DNA from: an uncultured Rickettsiales bacterium
GTDB taxonomy: Bacteria > Pseudomonadota > Alphaproteobacteria > Rickettsiales > UBA1997
Assembly (NCBI GenBank): GCA_905478165.1
Contig: CAJQHK010000003.1
Span: 1 to 51,103 of the forward strand
DNA length: 51,103 bases
Reading direction: 5' to 3'
In this document: positions 38,008 to 48,456 of the stretch, one piece after another
How positions within the stretch are numbered: the stretch's first letter is position 1
Layout of the letters: the number at the start of each line of letters is the position of its first letter
The notes under the pieces: model-generated
What the model was told of the DNA's origin: nothing
Databases searched by the model: none
Seen by the model: only the letters and a program-made list of their open reading frames with translations
Position numbers and translations under genes: made by a program

Positions 38008-39507
38008 ATGACACAAAAAAATAGAGCCGTAACAATAGCATATGGTGACGGAATAGGTCCAGAATTAATGGAATCTACAATTAAAATTTTACAAGCAAGT
38101 GGTGCAAAATTACATTTTAATGTAATTGAAGTAGGTAAAGAAGTTTATGAAAAAGGTTTTAATTCTGGCTTAATGCCTTCTGCCTGGGAAGAGTTAAGGA
38201 ATACTAAAATTATGCTTAAAGCTCCTATAACCACTCCTCAGGGAAGTGGTTACAAAAGTCTTAACGTTACTCTTCGTAAAAAGTTAGGATTATATGCTAA
38301 TGTTCGTCCAGTTACCTCACTCTATCCCTATGTTAACACTAAACATGAAAAGATGGATGTAGCTATTATACGTGAAAATGAGGAAGATTTGTATATGGGT
38401 ATTGAACATAAGCAAACCGCTAACTCTCAGCAATGTTTAAAATTAATTACCAATAGCGGTAGTGAAAAAATTATTCGCTATGCTTTTAAGTATGCTATTA
38501 AAAATAATCGTAAAAAAGTTACTTGCTTTTCAAAGGACAACATTATGAAAATTACTGATGGCGCTTTTCATAGAATATTTGACGAAGTAGCAAAAGAATA
38601 TTCTGACATTGAGGCAGAGCATTACATCATTGACATTGGATCTGCAAGATTAGCTGCTAAGCCAGAAATCTTTGACGTAATTGTAACCAGCAATTTATAT
38701 GGCGATATTATTTCCGATATTGCCGCCGAAGTTGCTGGCTCTGTGGGCTTAGCAGGTTCAGCCAATATTGGTGCTGAATATGCTATGTTTGAAGCGATTC
38801 ACGGTTCCGCCCCAACAATTGCCGGACAGAACAAGGCAAACCCAACCGGCCTTATTCAGGCTGCAATTATGATGCTTGTTCATATTGGTCAAATAGAGAC
38901 TGCAAATAATATCAGAAACGCTTTATTTAAAACCATTGAAGATGGTATTCACACTTATGATATTTATAATGAAGGAACTAGTACTGAAGAGGTGGGCACT
39001 AAAGAGTTTTCTGATGCGGTAATTTCAAGGTTAGGACAAGTCCCAATAAAATTACCGATTGCTAACTTTAAAGAAGTTTTGGAAAATCCTGTCAAAAAAC
39101 CTAATATTTATAAGGAGGAGATTGCAAAAGATAAAAAACTTATTGGCTTTGATTTATTTCTTGATTGGCAAAACGAGTTTGACGATTTAATTTCTTTAAT
39201 TAATAAAATTGAAAGCGAAAAATTAGAAGTTAAAATTATTACTGCTAAAGGTCTAATTATGTGGCCTGTAATTGATAAACAAGATCAGAATATCTATCCA
39301 AAAGGTCAAACGATTTTAAGATTTATTGGTAAGGGTATTTCTGGTAAGTCAAGCAATCAAATTATCGACACAAAAAAAACTATTACGCATAATGATATTA
39401 TCGAAATGCTTAAAATCTTTGCTGACAAAGAGGTTGATTTTGTTAAATATGAAGGTCTTTACACTTTTAGTGGTAAGGCTGGATATAGCTCTGCACAAGG
39501 AGAGTGA
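38008..39507 (+). CDS. icd: isocitrate dehydrogenase, long rickettsial-type
   Basis: A 499-residue TCA-cycle enzyme. The catalytic half (residues about 1-340) has TIAYGDGIGPELMEST, the isocitrate-binding loop SLNVTLRKKLGLYANVRP, IIRENEEDLYMGIEH, VTSNLYGDIISDIAAEV, and GSAPTIAGQNKANPTGLI. A further domain of about 150 residues follows (GFDLFLDWQN ... LRFIGKGISGKSSNQI), seen in the long IDHs of Rickettsiales and Thermus. NADP is the probable cofactor. The stop overlaps the mscS start (GTGA). Confidence 0.94.
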   Translation: MTQKNRAVTIAYGDGIGPELMESTIKILQASGAKLHFNVIEVGKEVYEKGFNSGLMPSAWEELRNTKIMLKAPITTPQGSGYKSLNVTLRKKLGLYANVRPVTSLYPYVNTKHEKMDVAIIRENEEDLYMGIEHKQTANSQQCLKLITNSGSEKIIRYAFKYAIKNNRKKVTCFSKDNIMKITDGAFHRIFDEVAKEYSDIEAEHYIIDIGSARLAAKPEIFDVIVTSNLYGDIISDIAAEVAGSVGLAGSANIGAEYAMFEAIHGSAPTIAGQNKANPTGLIQAAIMMLVHIGQIETANNIRNALFKTIEDGIHTYDIYNEGTSTEEVGTKEFSDAVISRLGQVPIKLPIANFKEVLENPVKKPNIYKEEIAKDKKLIGFDLFLDWQNEFDDLISLINKIESEKLEVKIITAKGLIMWPVIDKQDQNIYPKGQTILRFIGKGISGKSSNQIIDTKKTITHNDIIEMLKIFADKEVDFVKYEGLYTFSGKAGYSSAQGE

Positions 39508-40808
39508 AAACTGAAAAATTTAATCTATTTTTAAAACAAACAGAGTCTGCACTAACTGATTATAATTTTTATTTACAGTCATTTTCAGCTATTGCGTCGA
39601 TTCTAACTGCCATCTTATTTTATAAAATAATTAAATATTTTTTTCGGTCAAAATGGAAGGAGGTTGCAGAAAAAAAAAGCAGCCTCCTTAAAAATCAGAC
39701 TTCTTTTGAAGATAATATTCAAAAATTATTAATTAAATATTTTACTCCATTATTCTTACCAGCGACAATCTTGGTTGCCTTATTCTTAGGTATGACTATT
39801 TTTTCTATATTTTTTGGAGAAATAATAGTATTCCATGCCGTAATTCAGTTAGTTGCCTTATTCTTATTTTTAAGATTTATTAGAATAATCTCTGTAAGCA
39901 CTTTTATTGCTAATGTTCTTGGTATTTTCTTGGTACCAATCGTGATTTTAAATTTTATTGGCCTGTTAGATGCTGCAACATCTTATTTAGACCAATTTAC
40001 TTTAAGTGTTGGGCAAATTCACATATCTATTTATAGTATTTTACATTCTATAATTACCCTCATTACTGCATTTTGGTTTTCCCGCCTAGTATCTAAAAAT
40101 ATTAAATCATTTATTAACAAGAACCGCACTATTAGGTCAACTACCAAAGGTATTTTAACTAAAGTAGTTGATATTGTTATATATTTAATAATATTTGGTA
40201 TCTTAATGAAAGTTTTCGGTTTCGACATGACTACTTTTGCGGTATTTAGTGGTGCAATTGGTGTTGGTCTTGGTTTCGGCTTACAAAAGATTGTTGCTAA
40301 TTTTGTTGGCGGTATGATTCTTCTTTTTGAAAAATCAGTTGAAATTGGCAACGTAATTGAGCTTGAAGATGGGGCAATTTATGGTAAAGTAGCTTATTTT
40401 GGGGGTAGATATACCCTAATTGAAACCATGGATGGTAAGGAGATCATGGTTCCAAATGAGGATCTTATAACCAAGAAGGTTGTAAACTTGACCTATAGTA
40501 ATAATAAGGCTCGAATCGAGGTTGATGTTAACGTTGATTTTGATGCAGACCTTAATAAGGTTCAGGATTTAATTGTAAATATTGCCAAAGATCACCCAAG
40601 CTGCTTAAGATTTCCCGAAGCAAAATGTCATATTTACAAATTCGATGATTACGCAATAAAACTTCGTCTATTCTTTTGGATTAGCGACGTTTCTGATGGG
40701 GTTTATGAACCAAGAAGTGAGGTAATGGTTAAAATTTGGAATATTTTAAAAGAAAACAATATCAAAGTTCCTTACCCAAAAAGAGATATTTCTAAGTATG
40801 TTAATTAA
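39504..40808 (+). CDS. mscS: MscS-family mechanosensitive ion channel
   Basis: A 434-residue membrane protein starting with GTG at 39504, overlapping icd by 4 nt. It has several N-terminal membrane helices, then the pore helix GAIGVGLGFGLQKIVANFVG and the beta domain VIELEDGAIYGKVAYFGGRY / IMVPNEDLITKKVVNLTYSN, the core of MscS. It opens under membrane tension to release solutes at osmotic downshock. The extra N-terminal helices place it with the larger MscS-like proteins. Confidence 0.92.
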   Translation: MKTEKFNLFLKQTESALTDYNFYLQSFSAIASILTAILFYKIIKYFFRSKWKEVAEKKSSLLKNQTSFEDNIQKLLIKYFTPLFLPATILVALFLGMTIFSIFFGEIIVFHAVIQLVALFLFLRFIRIISVSTFIANVLGIFLVPIVILNFIGLLDAATSYLDQFTLSVGQIHISIYSILHSIITLITAFWFSRLVSKNIKSFINKNRTIRSTTKGILTKVVDIVIYLIIFGILMKVFGFDMTTFAVFSGAIGVGLGFGLQKIVANFVGGMILLFEKSVEIGNVIELEDGAIYGKVAYFGGRYTLIETMDGKEIMVPNEDLITKKVVNLTYSNNKARIEVDVNVDFDADLNKVQDLIVNIAKDHPSCLRFPEAKCHIYKFDDYAIKLRLFFWISDVSDGVYEPRSEVMVKIWNILKENNIKVPYPKRDISKYVN

Positions 40809-41126
40809 ATTAATGTCATAATCTCACCTAATAAATATATGAGGATGAGCTTTGATATTGCGCCAATTATTAATTTTAACTAATTTTTAAGTTGAAAAAT
40901 TTATAATTTCATGTACAATGAGGTATTATATAAATATTTTTACTAGATACGCGCTCTCAATGTTCATTTAAAAAATAAACAATATGGCAAAATATCTTAA
41001 GATAAGATTCGGTAAATACATAAGAGAAATATTTATAGATTTCATTACTAAATTTTAGTCAAGATTAGATAAAACTAGATTTTTTACAGTGTTTTGTATG
41101 ATATTTATAGATAAATAACTGAATTA
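40809..41126. other. intergenic region upstream of bioB
   Basis: 318 bp without a gene. It contains GTACAATG at about 40913, AAACAATATGGCAAAATATC at 40977-40996 and TCAAGATTAGATAAAACTAG near 41059; similar words occur before mdh (15193 onward) and icd. It probably holds the bioB promoter. Nothing else recognised. Confidence 0.45.
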
Positions 41127-42059
41127 ATGGAAAATTATAAACTGCTAGACGTTCTAGAATTATTTAACTTACCTTTTAACGACCTCATCTTTAGGTCTGC
41201 CACAATTCACAGAAAAAATAATAATCCAAATCAGGTTCAAGTTAGTAGTCTTTTAAGTATTAAGACGGGATCTTGCCCTGAGGACTGTAAATATTGCCCA
41301 CAATCATCCCATTATAATAGCGGATTAAAAAAAGAGCCTTTTATGGACCTTGAGGAAGTAGTAAAACATGCCAAAAAAGCTAAAGATTCTGGCGCCAGTA
41401 GATTTTGTATGGGTGCGGCATGGAGAAATCTAAATGATCGCGATCTTGATAAGGTTTGTGATATGATTAAGGAGGTTAATAAATTAGGCCTTGAAAGCTG
41501 CGTTACTCTTGGCATGATTAATGGTGCGCAGGCCGAAAAATTAAAAGATGCTGGTCTCGATTACTATAATCACAACATAGATTCTTCTGAGGAATTTTAT
41601 AAAACAATCATCACGACTCGTAAATTTGAGGATCGCCTCAATACTTTAAAAAATATTGAAGATGCAAAAATTAATGTCTGTTCTGGCGGTATTGTTGGTA
41701 TGGGTGAATCAAGAGAAGATAGAGCTAAAATGTTGATGATCTTAGCGTCGCTGCCAAATCCGCCAAAATCAGTGCCAATTAATATGCTAGTTAAAACTAA
41801 TAATAGTCCACTAAGTGAAGCAGAGGATATTGATCATTTTGAATTTATTAAGACAATTGCGGTTGCAAGAATTTTAATGCCAACCTCTGCAGTTAGACTT
41901 TCAGCAGGTAGAAGTGAGATGAACGAACAAACACAGTCACTGTGTTTCTTAGCCGGTGCTAATTCAATCTTTTATGGTGAAAAATTATTAACAACTGAAA
42001 ATCCAGAAATAAAAGAGGATAAGGATCTTTTTAAAAAATTAGGTATTCAAGCGGTTTAA
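41127..42059 (+). CDS. bioB: biotin synthase
   Basis: A 310-residue radical SAM enzyme inserting sulfur into dethiobiotin. Cluster cysteines are Cys50, Cys54 and Cys57 ([15 protein letters not shown]). Further family motifs are [46 protein letters not shown] and [14 protein letters not shown]. No other bio gene is in the window; propionyl-CoA carboxylase, a biotin-dependent enzyme, follows on the same strand. Confidence 0.96.
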   Translation: MENYKLLDVLELFNLPFNDLIFRSATIHRKNNNPNQVQVSSLLSIKTGSCPEDCKYCPQSSHYNSGLKKEPFMDLEEVVKHAKKAKDSGASRFCMGAAWRNLNDRDLDKVCDMIKEVNKLGLESCVTLGMINGAQAEKLKDAGLDYYNHNIDSSEEFYKTIITTRKFEDRLNTLKNIEDAKINVCSGGIVGMGESREDRAKMLMILASLPNPPKSVPINMLVKTNNSPLSEAEDIDHFEFIKTIAVARILMPTSAVRLSAGRSEMNEQTQSLCFLAGANSIFYGEKLLTTENPEIKEDKDLFKKLGIQAV

Positions 42060-42083
42060 AAAGCCTTTTATGCAGCCGGCTTT
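42060..42083 (+). terminator. putative terminator after bioB
   Basis: Directly after the bioB stop, AAAGCC (42060-42065) pairs with GGCTTT (42078-42083) across a 12-nt loop, followed by an AT-rich tail. Short stem, so only moderately supported. Confidence 0.4.
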
Positions 42084-42236
42084 ATAATTTAGACGCCTTA
42101 TTTTTTAGACAATTACTTACTCCAATATGCGTATATTGCAAAAAAATTGTAAGATGTTGCTTAAAAACTAAGTTAGTCCAATTACATGAATTTCTTTTAA
42201 GTTTTAACGCTCTCATAGAGGGTAAATTAAATAAAT

Positions 42237-43772
42237 ATGTCGTCACCAATTATTACAAAATTAGTTCAAAAGAGAGAAGAGTCAAGAATGGGTGGTGGTC
42301 AAAAAAGAATTGACATTCAGCATTCGAAGGGAAAGTTAACTGCCAGAGAAAGAATTGAGGTTTTATTAGATCCTGGATCTTTTGAGGAATGTGGACTTTA
42401 TGTCGAGCATCGTTGTTCTGATTTTTCTATGGAGGATAAAAAGCATGCCGGTGATGGTGTAGTAACAGGTCAAGGAACAATAAATGGTCGTTTAGTATTT
42501 TTATACAGTCAAGATTTTACTGTCATGGGAGGTTCTCTTGGTGAAGCTCATGCTAAAAAGATTTGTAAAATTATGGACAGGGCCATGAAAGTTGGCGCTC
42601 CAATTGTTGGTATTAATGATTCTGGGGGAGCTAGGATTCAAGAGGGGGTAGATTCTCTTGCTGGTTATGGTGAAATTTTTCAAAGAAATGTAGATGCTAG
42701 TGGTGTTGTACCTCAAATTTCATTAATTTTAGGCCCTTGCGCCGGTGGTGCAGTATATTCTCCAGCACTTACTGATTTTATTTTGATGGTTGAGGGATCT
42801 TCCTACATGTTTGTAACTGGTCCAGATGTTGTAAAAACAGTAACTCACGAAATAGTTACAGCGGAAGAGCTTGGTGGTGCAAAAGTTCACGCTTCAAAAA
42901 GTGGAGTTGCCCACGTAACTTTTAAAAATGATATCGAGGCTCTTTTGCAAGCTAGGAGGTTAATTAACTTCTTACCAACCTCTAATCAGACTCCTATTCC
43001 TGAGATTCCAACTGAAGATGGTCAAGACAGGGTTGATATCTCATTAAACACTTTAGTTCCTGAAAATCCAAACCAGCCTTATAATATGAAAGAGTTGGTT
43101 GAAAAAATTCTTGATGAAGGTGATTTTTATGAAATTCAGCCAAATTATGCTAACAATATTATTGTTGGCTTTGGTCGCTTAGAAGGATCAACTGTTGGCG
43201 TTGTTGCTAATCAGCCTATGAATCTCGCAGGATGTCTTAATATTGAAGCTTCAGCAAAAGCTGCTAGATTTATTAGATTTTGCGACGCTTTTAACATCCC
43301 CATCTTAACATTTGTTGATGTACCAGGATTTTTGCCTGGAACTGACCAAGAGCATAATGGTATTATTAAGCATGGTGCCAAATTGCTTTATGCCTATGCC
43401 GAAGCAACTGTGCCAAAAATTACTGTTATTACCAGAAAATCTTACGGCGGAGCTTATATCGTAATGAACTCTAAACACTTAAAAGGTGATGTAAATTACG
43501 CTTGGGCTAATGCTGAGATTGCGGTTATGGGTCCAGAAGGTGCCGTGGAAATTGTTTTCAAAAAAGAAGCGTCCGACCCTGATTTAAAAAATAAAAAAAT
43601 TGCAGAATATCGTGAAAAGTTTGCCTCGCCCTTTGTTGCTGCTTCTAGAGGCTTTATAGATGAAGTCATTAGACCTCAAAATACAAGAAAAAGAATCTGT
43701 AAATCATTACAAATTCTCAAGAATAAGAAAGAGAGTAAACCGTGGAAAAAGCATGATAATTTACCGTTGTAA
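42237..43772 (+). CDS. pccB: propionyl-CoA carboxylase beta chain (carboxyltransferase)
   Basis: A 511-residue acyl-CoA carboxyltransferase. Motifs: [72 protein letters not shown] and [19 protein letters not shown]. In Alphaproteobacteria this length and pattern belong to PccB, which carboxylates propionyl-CoA to methylmalonyl-CoA. The biotin-carrying alpha subunit is not in the window. Possibly acts with biotin made through bioB upstream. Confidence 0.93.
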   Translation: MSSPIITKLVQKREESRMGGGQKRIDIQHSKGKLTARERIEVLLDPGSFEECGLYVEHRCSDFSMEDKKHAGDGVVTGQGTINGRLVFLYSQDFTVMGGSLGEAHAKKICKIMDRAMKVGAPIVGINDSGGARIQEGVDSLAGYGEIFQRNVDASGVVPQISLILGPCAGGAVYSPALTDFILMVEGSSYMFVTGPDVVKTVTHEIVTAEELGGAKVHASKSGVAHVTFKNDIEALLQARRLINFLPTSNQTPIPEIPTEDGQDRVDISLNTLVPENPNQPYNMKELVEKILDEGDFYEIQPNYANNIIVGFGRLEGSTVGVVANQPMNLAGCLNIEASAKAARFIRFCDAFNIPILTFVDVPGFLPGTDQEHNGIIKHGAKLLYAYAEATVPKITVITRKSYGGAYIVMNSKHLKGDVNYAWANAEIAVMGPEGAVEIVFKKEASDPDLKNKKIAEYREKFASPFVAASRGFIDEVIRPQNTRKRICKSLQILKNKKESKPWKKHDNLPL

Positions 43773-43801
43773 ATTAATTTAAAGGTAAGCAATATATAAA
43801 G

Positions 43802-44746
43802 ATGAACTTAATTATTGATGACGTACGGATCGCTTATGATAGAATTAAAGGTCATATAGTTAAAACTCCAATTATTACTAACGAACTCCTAAATAACGAA
43901 ATTGGAGCCAATATATTTTTTAAATTAGAAAATCTACAGAAAACTGAGTCTTTCAAAATTAGAGGTGCAACAAATAATTTACTTGCTTTTCATCAAAAAA
44001 ATGGCAAATTTCCAGACAAGATAACGACCACCAGTTCTGGTAATCACGCTATTGCTATAGCCTATCTGTCAAAAAAATTTGGTATCAAGGATTCAATTAT
44101 TTTTATTGACAAAGATGCGGCAAAAATAAAAATTGAAGAAAGCAGGAAATATCAATCGCAAGTTATTGTTACAGAGAGTAAGTTAGAATCTAATATTCTT
44201 GTTAATCAGAAGGTTGCTGAAGGGTATTATATGTGTAATTCTTATGGAGACGAGGATGTGATATTAGGTCAAGCAACCGCTACTTTTGAGGCTATAAACC
44301 AAATTGATGAAGAGATTGATGCAATTTTTACTCCTTGTGGAGGGGGGGGTTTGGTTTCTGGCGCTTATATTGTTGCTAGCGGACTTTCTTATAGTCCAAA
44401 AGTTTTTGCTGTTGAGCCAGAAAATGCTAATGACGCTCAATTGTCCGTTAGAAATAATAAAATTTATAAATTTACCAAGACTCCCAAAACTATTGCTGAC
44501 GGCGCTAGAACTCTATGTATTTCTGACAAAACCTTTCCTTACATCAAGAAGTTGGATAATATCTATACTGCAAGTGATGATGAAATTATGTTTTGGCATA
44601 AAAAATTAACTAATTTACTTAGTATGAAGATTGAGCCGACTGCTGTTTTAGCTTTAGTTGGTGCTAAGAAGTTTGCTGAAGAAAGTAAGAGTAGAAAAAA
44701 TATTTTAGTTATATTATCTGGTGGCAATGTTGGTCAAAATCTTTAA
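43802..44746 (+). CDS. threonine/serine dehydratase (PLP fold II)
   Basis: A 314-residue PLP enzyme with the lysine Lys52 in ESFKIRGATNNL, TTSSGNHAIAIAYLSKKFG and the glycine loop TPCGGGGLVSGAYI. It lacks the C-terminal ACT-like regulatory domain of biosynthetic IlvA, so it resembles TdcB-type threonine dehydratase or serine racemase. It could supply 2-oxobutanoate for isoleucine, with IlvE acting last, but that is inference. It starts 29 bp after pccB and is probably co-transcribed. Confidence 0.87.
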   Translation: MNLIIDDVRIAYDRIKGHIVKTPIITNELLNNEIGANIFFKLENLQKTESFKIRGATNNLLAFHQKNGKFPDKITTTSSGNHAIAIAYLSKKFGIKDSIIFIDKDAAKIKIEESRKYQSQVIVTESKLESNILVNQKVAEGYYMCNSYGDEDVILGQATATFEAINQIDEEIDAIFTPCGGGGLVSGAYIVASGLSYSPKVFAVEPENANDAQLSVRNNKIYKFTKTPKTIADGARTLCISDKTFPYIKKLDNIYTASDDEIMFWHKKLTNLLSMKIEPTAVLALVGAKKFAEESKSRKNILVILSGGNVGQNL

Positions 44747-44791
44747 TTTTACACCTCTAAATGTGACATCCTTGTCAGTTAAAATCATTAA

Positions 44792-44992
44792 ACCACAAGT
44801 GGTATCTTCAGGAGTTACGTAAATTATTCCGGCACCATAACCTACAATAGTAGAATCAATTCAGGAAATAAATCAAACTTCACTTGTCTAACTGGATGTC
44901 AAGATGGATCAACTGTACCAAAATATTGGTTTGAAATCTCAAATGTAGCATTTATTGTTCAAACAGAAGGTACTTGTGATTTGAAACCTTAA
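44792..44992 (+). pseudogene. C-terminal fragment of an unidentified, possibly exported protein
   Basis: A frame of 66 codons plus stop without a start: IFRSYVNYSGTITYNSRIN, NFTCLTGCQDGSTVPKYWFE and ISNVAFIVQTEGTCDLKP. The three cysteines and beta-rich pattern suggest an exported pilin-like or surface domain, but I cannot assign a family. Just past repeat copy B a second piece reads VFEGQITNIESLL, stop, GVSIPTNVDISSWDVK in the same direction, which might be another part of the same ruined gene. Confidence 0.4.
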
Positions 44993-45031
44993 GATATTCA
45001 CACTACTCATGCATCTTGTACATACGACTTT

Positions 45032-45200
45032 ATACCAATTCCCACCTTTAAAGCAGTTTTTTTCGAAATATTTTGTTCATAAATTATTAAAAAATGCCCG
45101 CCCTATGTTAATAGGGTGTAAGGCTTTTTGATGATTTAAGGATAAAATATTTCGAAAAAATCTGCCTTAACTTGTATATTTTAAAGATGGGAATTGGTAT
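45032..45200 (+). repeat. palindromic repeat, copy B (169 bp, most complete)
   Basis: It starts ATACCAATTCCCACCTTTAA and ends GGGAATTGGTAT; the terminal 21 bp are inverted repeats with one mismatch. The two arms remain complementary inward, sharing CGAAATATTTT, an AAAAA run and CCCTAT/ATAGGG around a GTTA loop; only about 15 bp in the right arm has no partner. RNA from it would form a hairpin of some 70-75 bp. Copies A, C and D are relatives. It lies inside eroded gene debris. Confidence 0.88.
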
Positions 45201-45419
45201 TAGTCAAGTATTTGAGGGACAAATAACCAATATAGAGAGTCTATTGTAAGGAGTTTCAATTCCTACTAATGTAGATATATCAAGTTGGGATGTAAAAATA
45301 ATAATTTTTCTCCTAAAATATTTCGACCTAAATGGTCAATTGTAAAGTTTAGATACTCTTGGGTAAAATATTACTTTAGGTTTAATTGTGCAATAAAGCC
45401 TTATTTATCCTAAAAAATA
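45201..45419. other. eroded intergenic sequence before sdhB
   Basis: Holds the small coding-like debris described for 44792-44992 (to about 45300), then AT-rich sequence up to the sdhB promoter. No intact gene. Confidence 0.4.
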
Positions 45420-45447
45420 TTGACAAGTTGAATAAATTATTGATAAT
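45420..45447 (+). promoter_or_regulatory. putative promoter of sdhB
   Basis: TTGACA at 45420-45425, a 16-bp spacer and GATAAT at 45442-45447, about 100 bp before the sdhB start. Confidence 0.55.
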
Positions 45448-45549
45448 TAGTTGTTACTATAGTGTCAAAATTTATCTCTAATTTAGAGATATTTAAGTTA
45501 CTTCGAAGACTAAAATTACTACAGAAAATAAACAACTATTTTACAGAAT

Positions 45550-46341
45550 ATGGTACAATTTACGCTTCCACAAAATTCAAAAATTGATAAAACATCTGGT
45601 ACAAAATTTGAGTCAAAAACAAAATCTGACAATATGAAGGTGGTTCAGATTTATCGTTATAACCCGGAAGATGACAAAAACCCCTATATTGATGAGTTTG
45701 AAGTTGATCTTACTAAGTGCGGGCCAATGGTTCTCGATATTTTAATTAAAATTAAATCTGAACAAGATAGTTCGGTCGCCTTTAGAAGATCTTGTCGCGA
45801 AGGTATTTGCGGTTCTTGCTCTATGAATGTTGATGGCACTAACACTCTTGCTTGTATTAAGCCTATTTCCGAATGTAAGGAAGCTATTAAAATTTTTCCA
45901 CTACCTCATATGCCAGTTATTAAGGATTTAGTTCCCGACTTAACACATTTTTATGATCAATACAAGTCAGTTGAACCTTGGCTACAAGCTCCTGAACCAG
46001 AAAATAAATTACAAGAGAGGCTGCAATCACCAGAAGAACGTAAAAAGATAGATGGGCTTTATGAGTGTATTTTATGTGCATGCTGCTCCACTTCTTGCCC
46101 TAGCTATTGGTGGAATGGTGATGAATATTTGGGTCCTGCAACTTTACTACAATCTTATCGATTCTTGGCTGATTCTCGCGATGAAGCATCTTCTAAAAGG
46201 CTGGAAGATCTTGAGGATCCATTCAAATTATATCGCTGTCATACAATTATGAATTGTACCAGTACCTGCCCTAAAGGTCTAAATCCCGCTAAGGCAATTG
46301 GCTCAATTAAAGGAATGATTGTTGAGAATAAAAATAGCTAG
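45550..46341 (+). CDS. sdhB: succinate dehydrogenase iron-sulfur subunit
   Basis: A 263-residue subunit of respiratory complex II. The N-terminal 2Fe-2S domain has [22 protein letters not shown]. The C-terminal domain has [18 protein letters not shown] (4Fe-4S) and [17 protein letters not shown] (3Fe-4S). sdhC, sdhD and sdhA, which usually precede it, are not adjacent, and it has its own putative promoter. Repeat copy C follows about 20 bp after the stop. Confidence 0.96.
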   Translation: MVQFTLPQNSKIDKTSGTKFESKTKSDNMKVVQIYRYNPEDDKNPYIDEFEVDLTKCGPMVLDILIKIKSEQDSSVAFRRSCREGICGSCSMNVDGTNTLACIKPISECKEAIKIFPLPHMPVIKDLVPDLTHFYDQYKSVEPWLQAPEPENKLQERLQSPEERKKIDGLYECILCACCSTSCPSYWWNGDEYLGPATLLQSYRFLADSRDEASSKRLEDLEDPFKLYRCHTIMNCTSTCPKGLNPAKAIGSIKGMIVENKNS

Positions 46342-46360
46342 GATATTTTAAGATTAAAAT

Positions 46361-46477
46361 TGTTAAAAAATGACTACCCTATGGTAATAAGGTGCAAGGC
46401 TTTTTGATGATTTAAGGATAAAAAGATTTCGAAAAAATCTGTCTTAACTTGTATATTTTAAAGATGGGAATTGGTAT
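46361..46477 (+). repeat. palindromic repeat, copy C (centre and right arm)
   Basis: From TGTTAAAAAATG to GGGAATTGGTAT it matches copy B from its centre to its right end, including AAGGCTTTTTGATGATTTAA, TTTCGAAAAAATCTG and AACTTGTATATTTTAAAG. The left arm is missing, cut off on the side of sdhB. Without the left arm the long hairpin cannot form. Confidence 0.85.
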
Positions 46478-46629
46478 AATACAGCATTTAGGTAAATTAG
46501 TTTGGGTCAGAAATTTATTATTAAATTTACGCTTAATATCGCAATATATTTAGCTAAATTTTATGATAATTTTTTGGCCAAAAATAAGAAGAATAAATTC
46601 CCAATTATAGATGAGCTTTGGTATCAGTA

Positions 46630-48456
46630 CTAATCGTCGATCTTAAGAGCAGATATGAAGGCGCTATTTGGAATAGAGATATTACCAATTTCACGCATTT
46701 TTTTCTTACCTTTCTTTTGTTTATCAAGTAACTTTCTTTTTCTAGAAACGTCTCCACCATAACATTTAGCCGTTACATCCTTCCTCATCGCTGATACCGT
46801 TTCCCTAGCAATAATTTTACCACCAATTGCTGCCTGAATTGCAACCGTAAACATTTGTTTTGGGATTAATTCTTTTAATTTAGAACAGAGTGCTCTACCC
46901 CTAAAGTCTGCCTTAGATTTATGAACAATAATTGACAAAGCATCAACAGATTCAGAATTAACTAAAATTGTTAATCTAACTAATTGACTCTCCTTGTAAC
47001 CACATTCATCAAAATCAAAACTAGCATAGCCCTTGGAATAAGATTTTAACTTATCATAAAAATCATAAACAATTTCATTCAGTGGTAGTTTATAAGTAAG
47101 CATAGCGCGAGAACCAACATAAGTTAATCCTTCTTGAATACCCCTCTTATTAGTGCATAATTTTAAAATATCACCCAAATATTCATCCGGAGTCATGATT
47201 GTTGCCACAATCCACGGTTCTTCTATAAAATCTATATGAACAGAATCTGGCATTTGAGATGGGCTATGAACTAACAAAGTATCAACCCTCTCCTCCTTTG
47301 GCAAATTTCGTGATTTAGTATGATAAATTTTATAAATTACCGATGGCGCAGTTGTTATTAAGTCTAAACCAAATTCTCGATCCAGCCTTTCTTGAATGAT
47401 CTCTAGATGCAGCAAGCCCAAGAATCCGCAGCGATACCCAAGACCTAAGGCGGTTGAACTTTCGGCTTCAAACTCAAAACTAGCATCATTAAGGTGTAAC
47501 CTTTCTAAAGAGTCTCGAAATTTATCATAATCAGAAGCATCGGTTGGATAAATTCCACAAAAAACCACTGGTTTGTTTTGCTTAAAGCCAATAAGAGGCT
47601 TAGTTTCTTCATCTCCCATCAATATAGCTGTGTCACCAACCTTGCAATCAGATAATTTTTTAATATGAGCATTAATAAAGCCAATTTCGCCGGCCCCTAA
47701 TTCACTAGAATTTTGTTTGTGAGGTAAAAAATACCCAACATCCTCAACAAGATAGCTGGCACCAGTTTGCATCATGGTTATTTTTTGACCCTTCTTAATA
47801 GATCCAGAAATAATTCTAACTAAAATAATGACACCAAGATAAGAATCATACCAACTATCAACAAGTAGTGCTTGTAATTTATTACTTTGTGATGTTGCCG
47901 GTGCTGGTAATTTTTTTACTACAGCCTCTAGAACATCTTTAATTCCAAGTCCAGTTTTAGCAGAAATTGCAATCGCTTCACTAGCGTCAATCCCGATTAC
48001 TTCTTCAATCTGTTGTTTTACTCTTTCTGGATCGGCAGCTGGTAAATCAACCTTATTTAGCACTGGAATAATTTCATGATTTTCATCAATTGCTTTGTAA
48101 GCATTAGCTAAGGTTTGAGCTTCAACACCTTGACTAGCATCTACTACTAGAATTGAACCTTCGCAAGCAGAAAGAGAGCGACTAACCTCGTAAGAAAAAT
48201 CAACATGACCAGGAGTGTCCATAAGGTTTAAAATGTAATCCTCCCCATCATCAGCCTTATATTTTAAACGAACTGTTTGGGATTTAATGGTTATACCCCT
48301 TTCTTTTTCAATATCCATTGAATCTAGCATCTGCTCGGTAATATCACGATCTGCAACCGCTCCACAATCTTGAATTAAACGATCAGAAAGTGTTGATTTT
48401 CCATGATCAATATGAGCAATGATTGAGAAGTTGCGGATATTAGAAAGGTTTGCCAT
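46630..48456 (-). CDS. lepA: elongation factor 4 (LepA), back-translocating GTPase
   Basis: A 608-residue translational GTPase. G motifs: [18 protein letters not shown], the switch I region [31 protein letters not shown] and [14 protein letters not shown]. LepA-specific C-terminal signature: [26 protein letters not shown] start at 48456 ([11 protein letters not shown]); the frame allows 48465. It overlaps the 3' end of the VirB6-like gene by 17 bp (26 bp with the longer start), so the two are probably co-transcribed. Confidence 0.97.
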   Translation of the reverse strand: MANLSNIRNFSIIAHIDHGKSTLSDRLIQDCGAVADRDITEQMLDSMDIEKERGITIKSQTVRLKYKADDGEDYILNLMDTPGHVDFSYEVSRSLSACEGSILVVDASQGVEAQTLANAYKAIDENHEIIPVLNKVDLPAADPERVKQQIEEVIGIDASEAIAISAKTGLGIKDVLEAVVKKLPAPATSQSNKLQALLVDSWYDSYLGVIILVRIISGSIKKGQKITMMQTGASYLVEDVGYFLPHKQNSSELGAGEIGFINAHIKKLSDCKVGDTAILMGDEETKPLIGFKQNKPVVFCGIYPTDASDYDKFRDSLERLHLNDASFEFEAESSTALGLGYRCGFLGLLHLEIIQERLDREFGLDLITTAPSVIYKIYHTKSRNLPKEERVDTLLVHSPSQMPDSVHIDFIEEPWIVATIMTPDEYLGDILKLCTNKRGIQEGLTYVGSRAMLTYKLPLNEIVYDFYDKLKSYSKGYASFDFDECGYKESQLVRLTILVNSESVDALSIIVHKSKADFRGRALCSKLKELIPKQMFTVAIQAAIGGKIIARETVSAMRKDVTAKCYGGDVSRKRKLLDKQKKGKKKMREIGNISIPNSAFISALKIDD

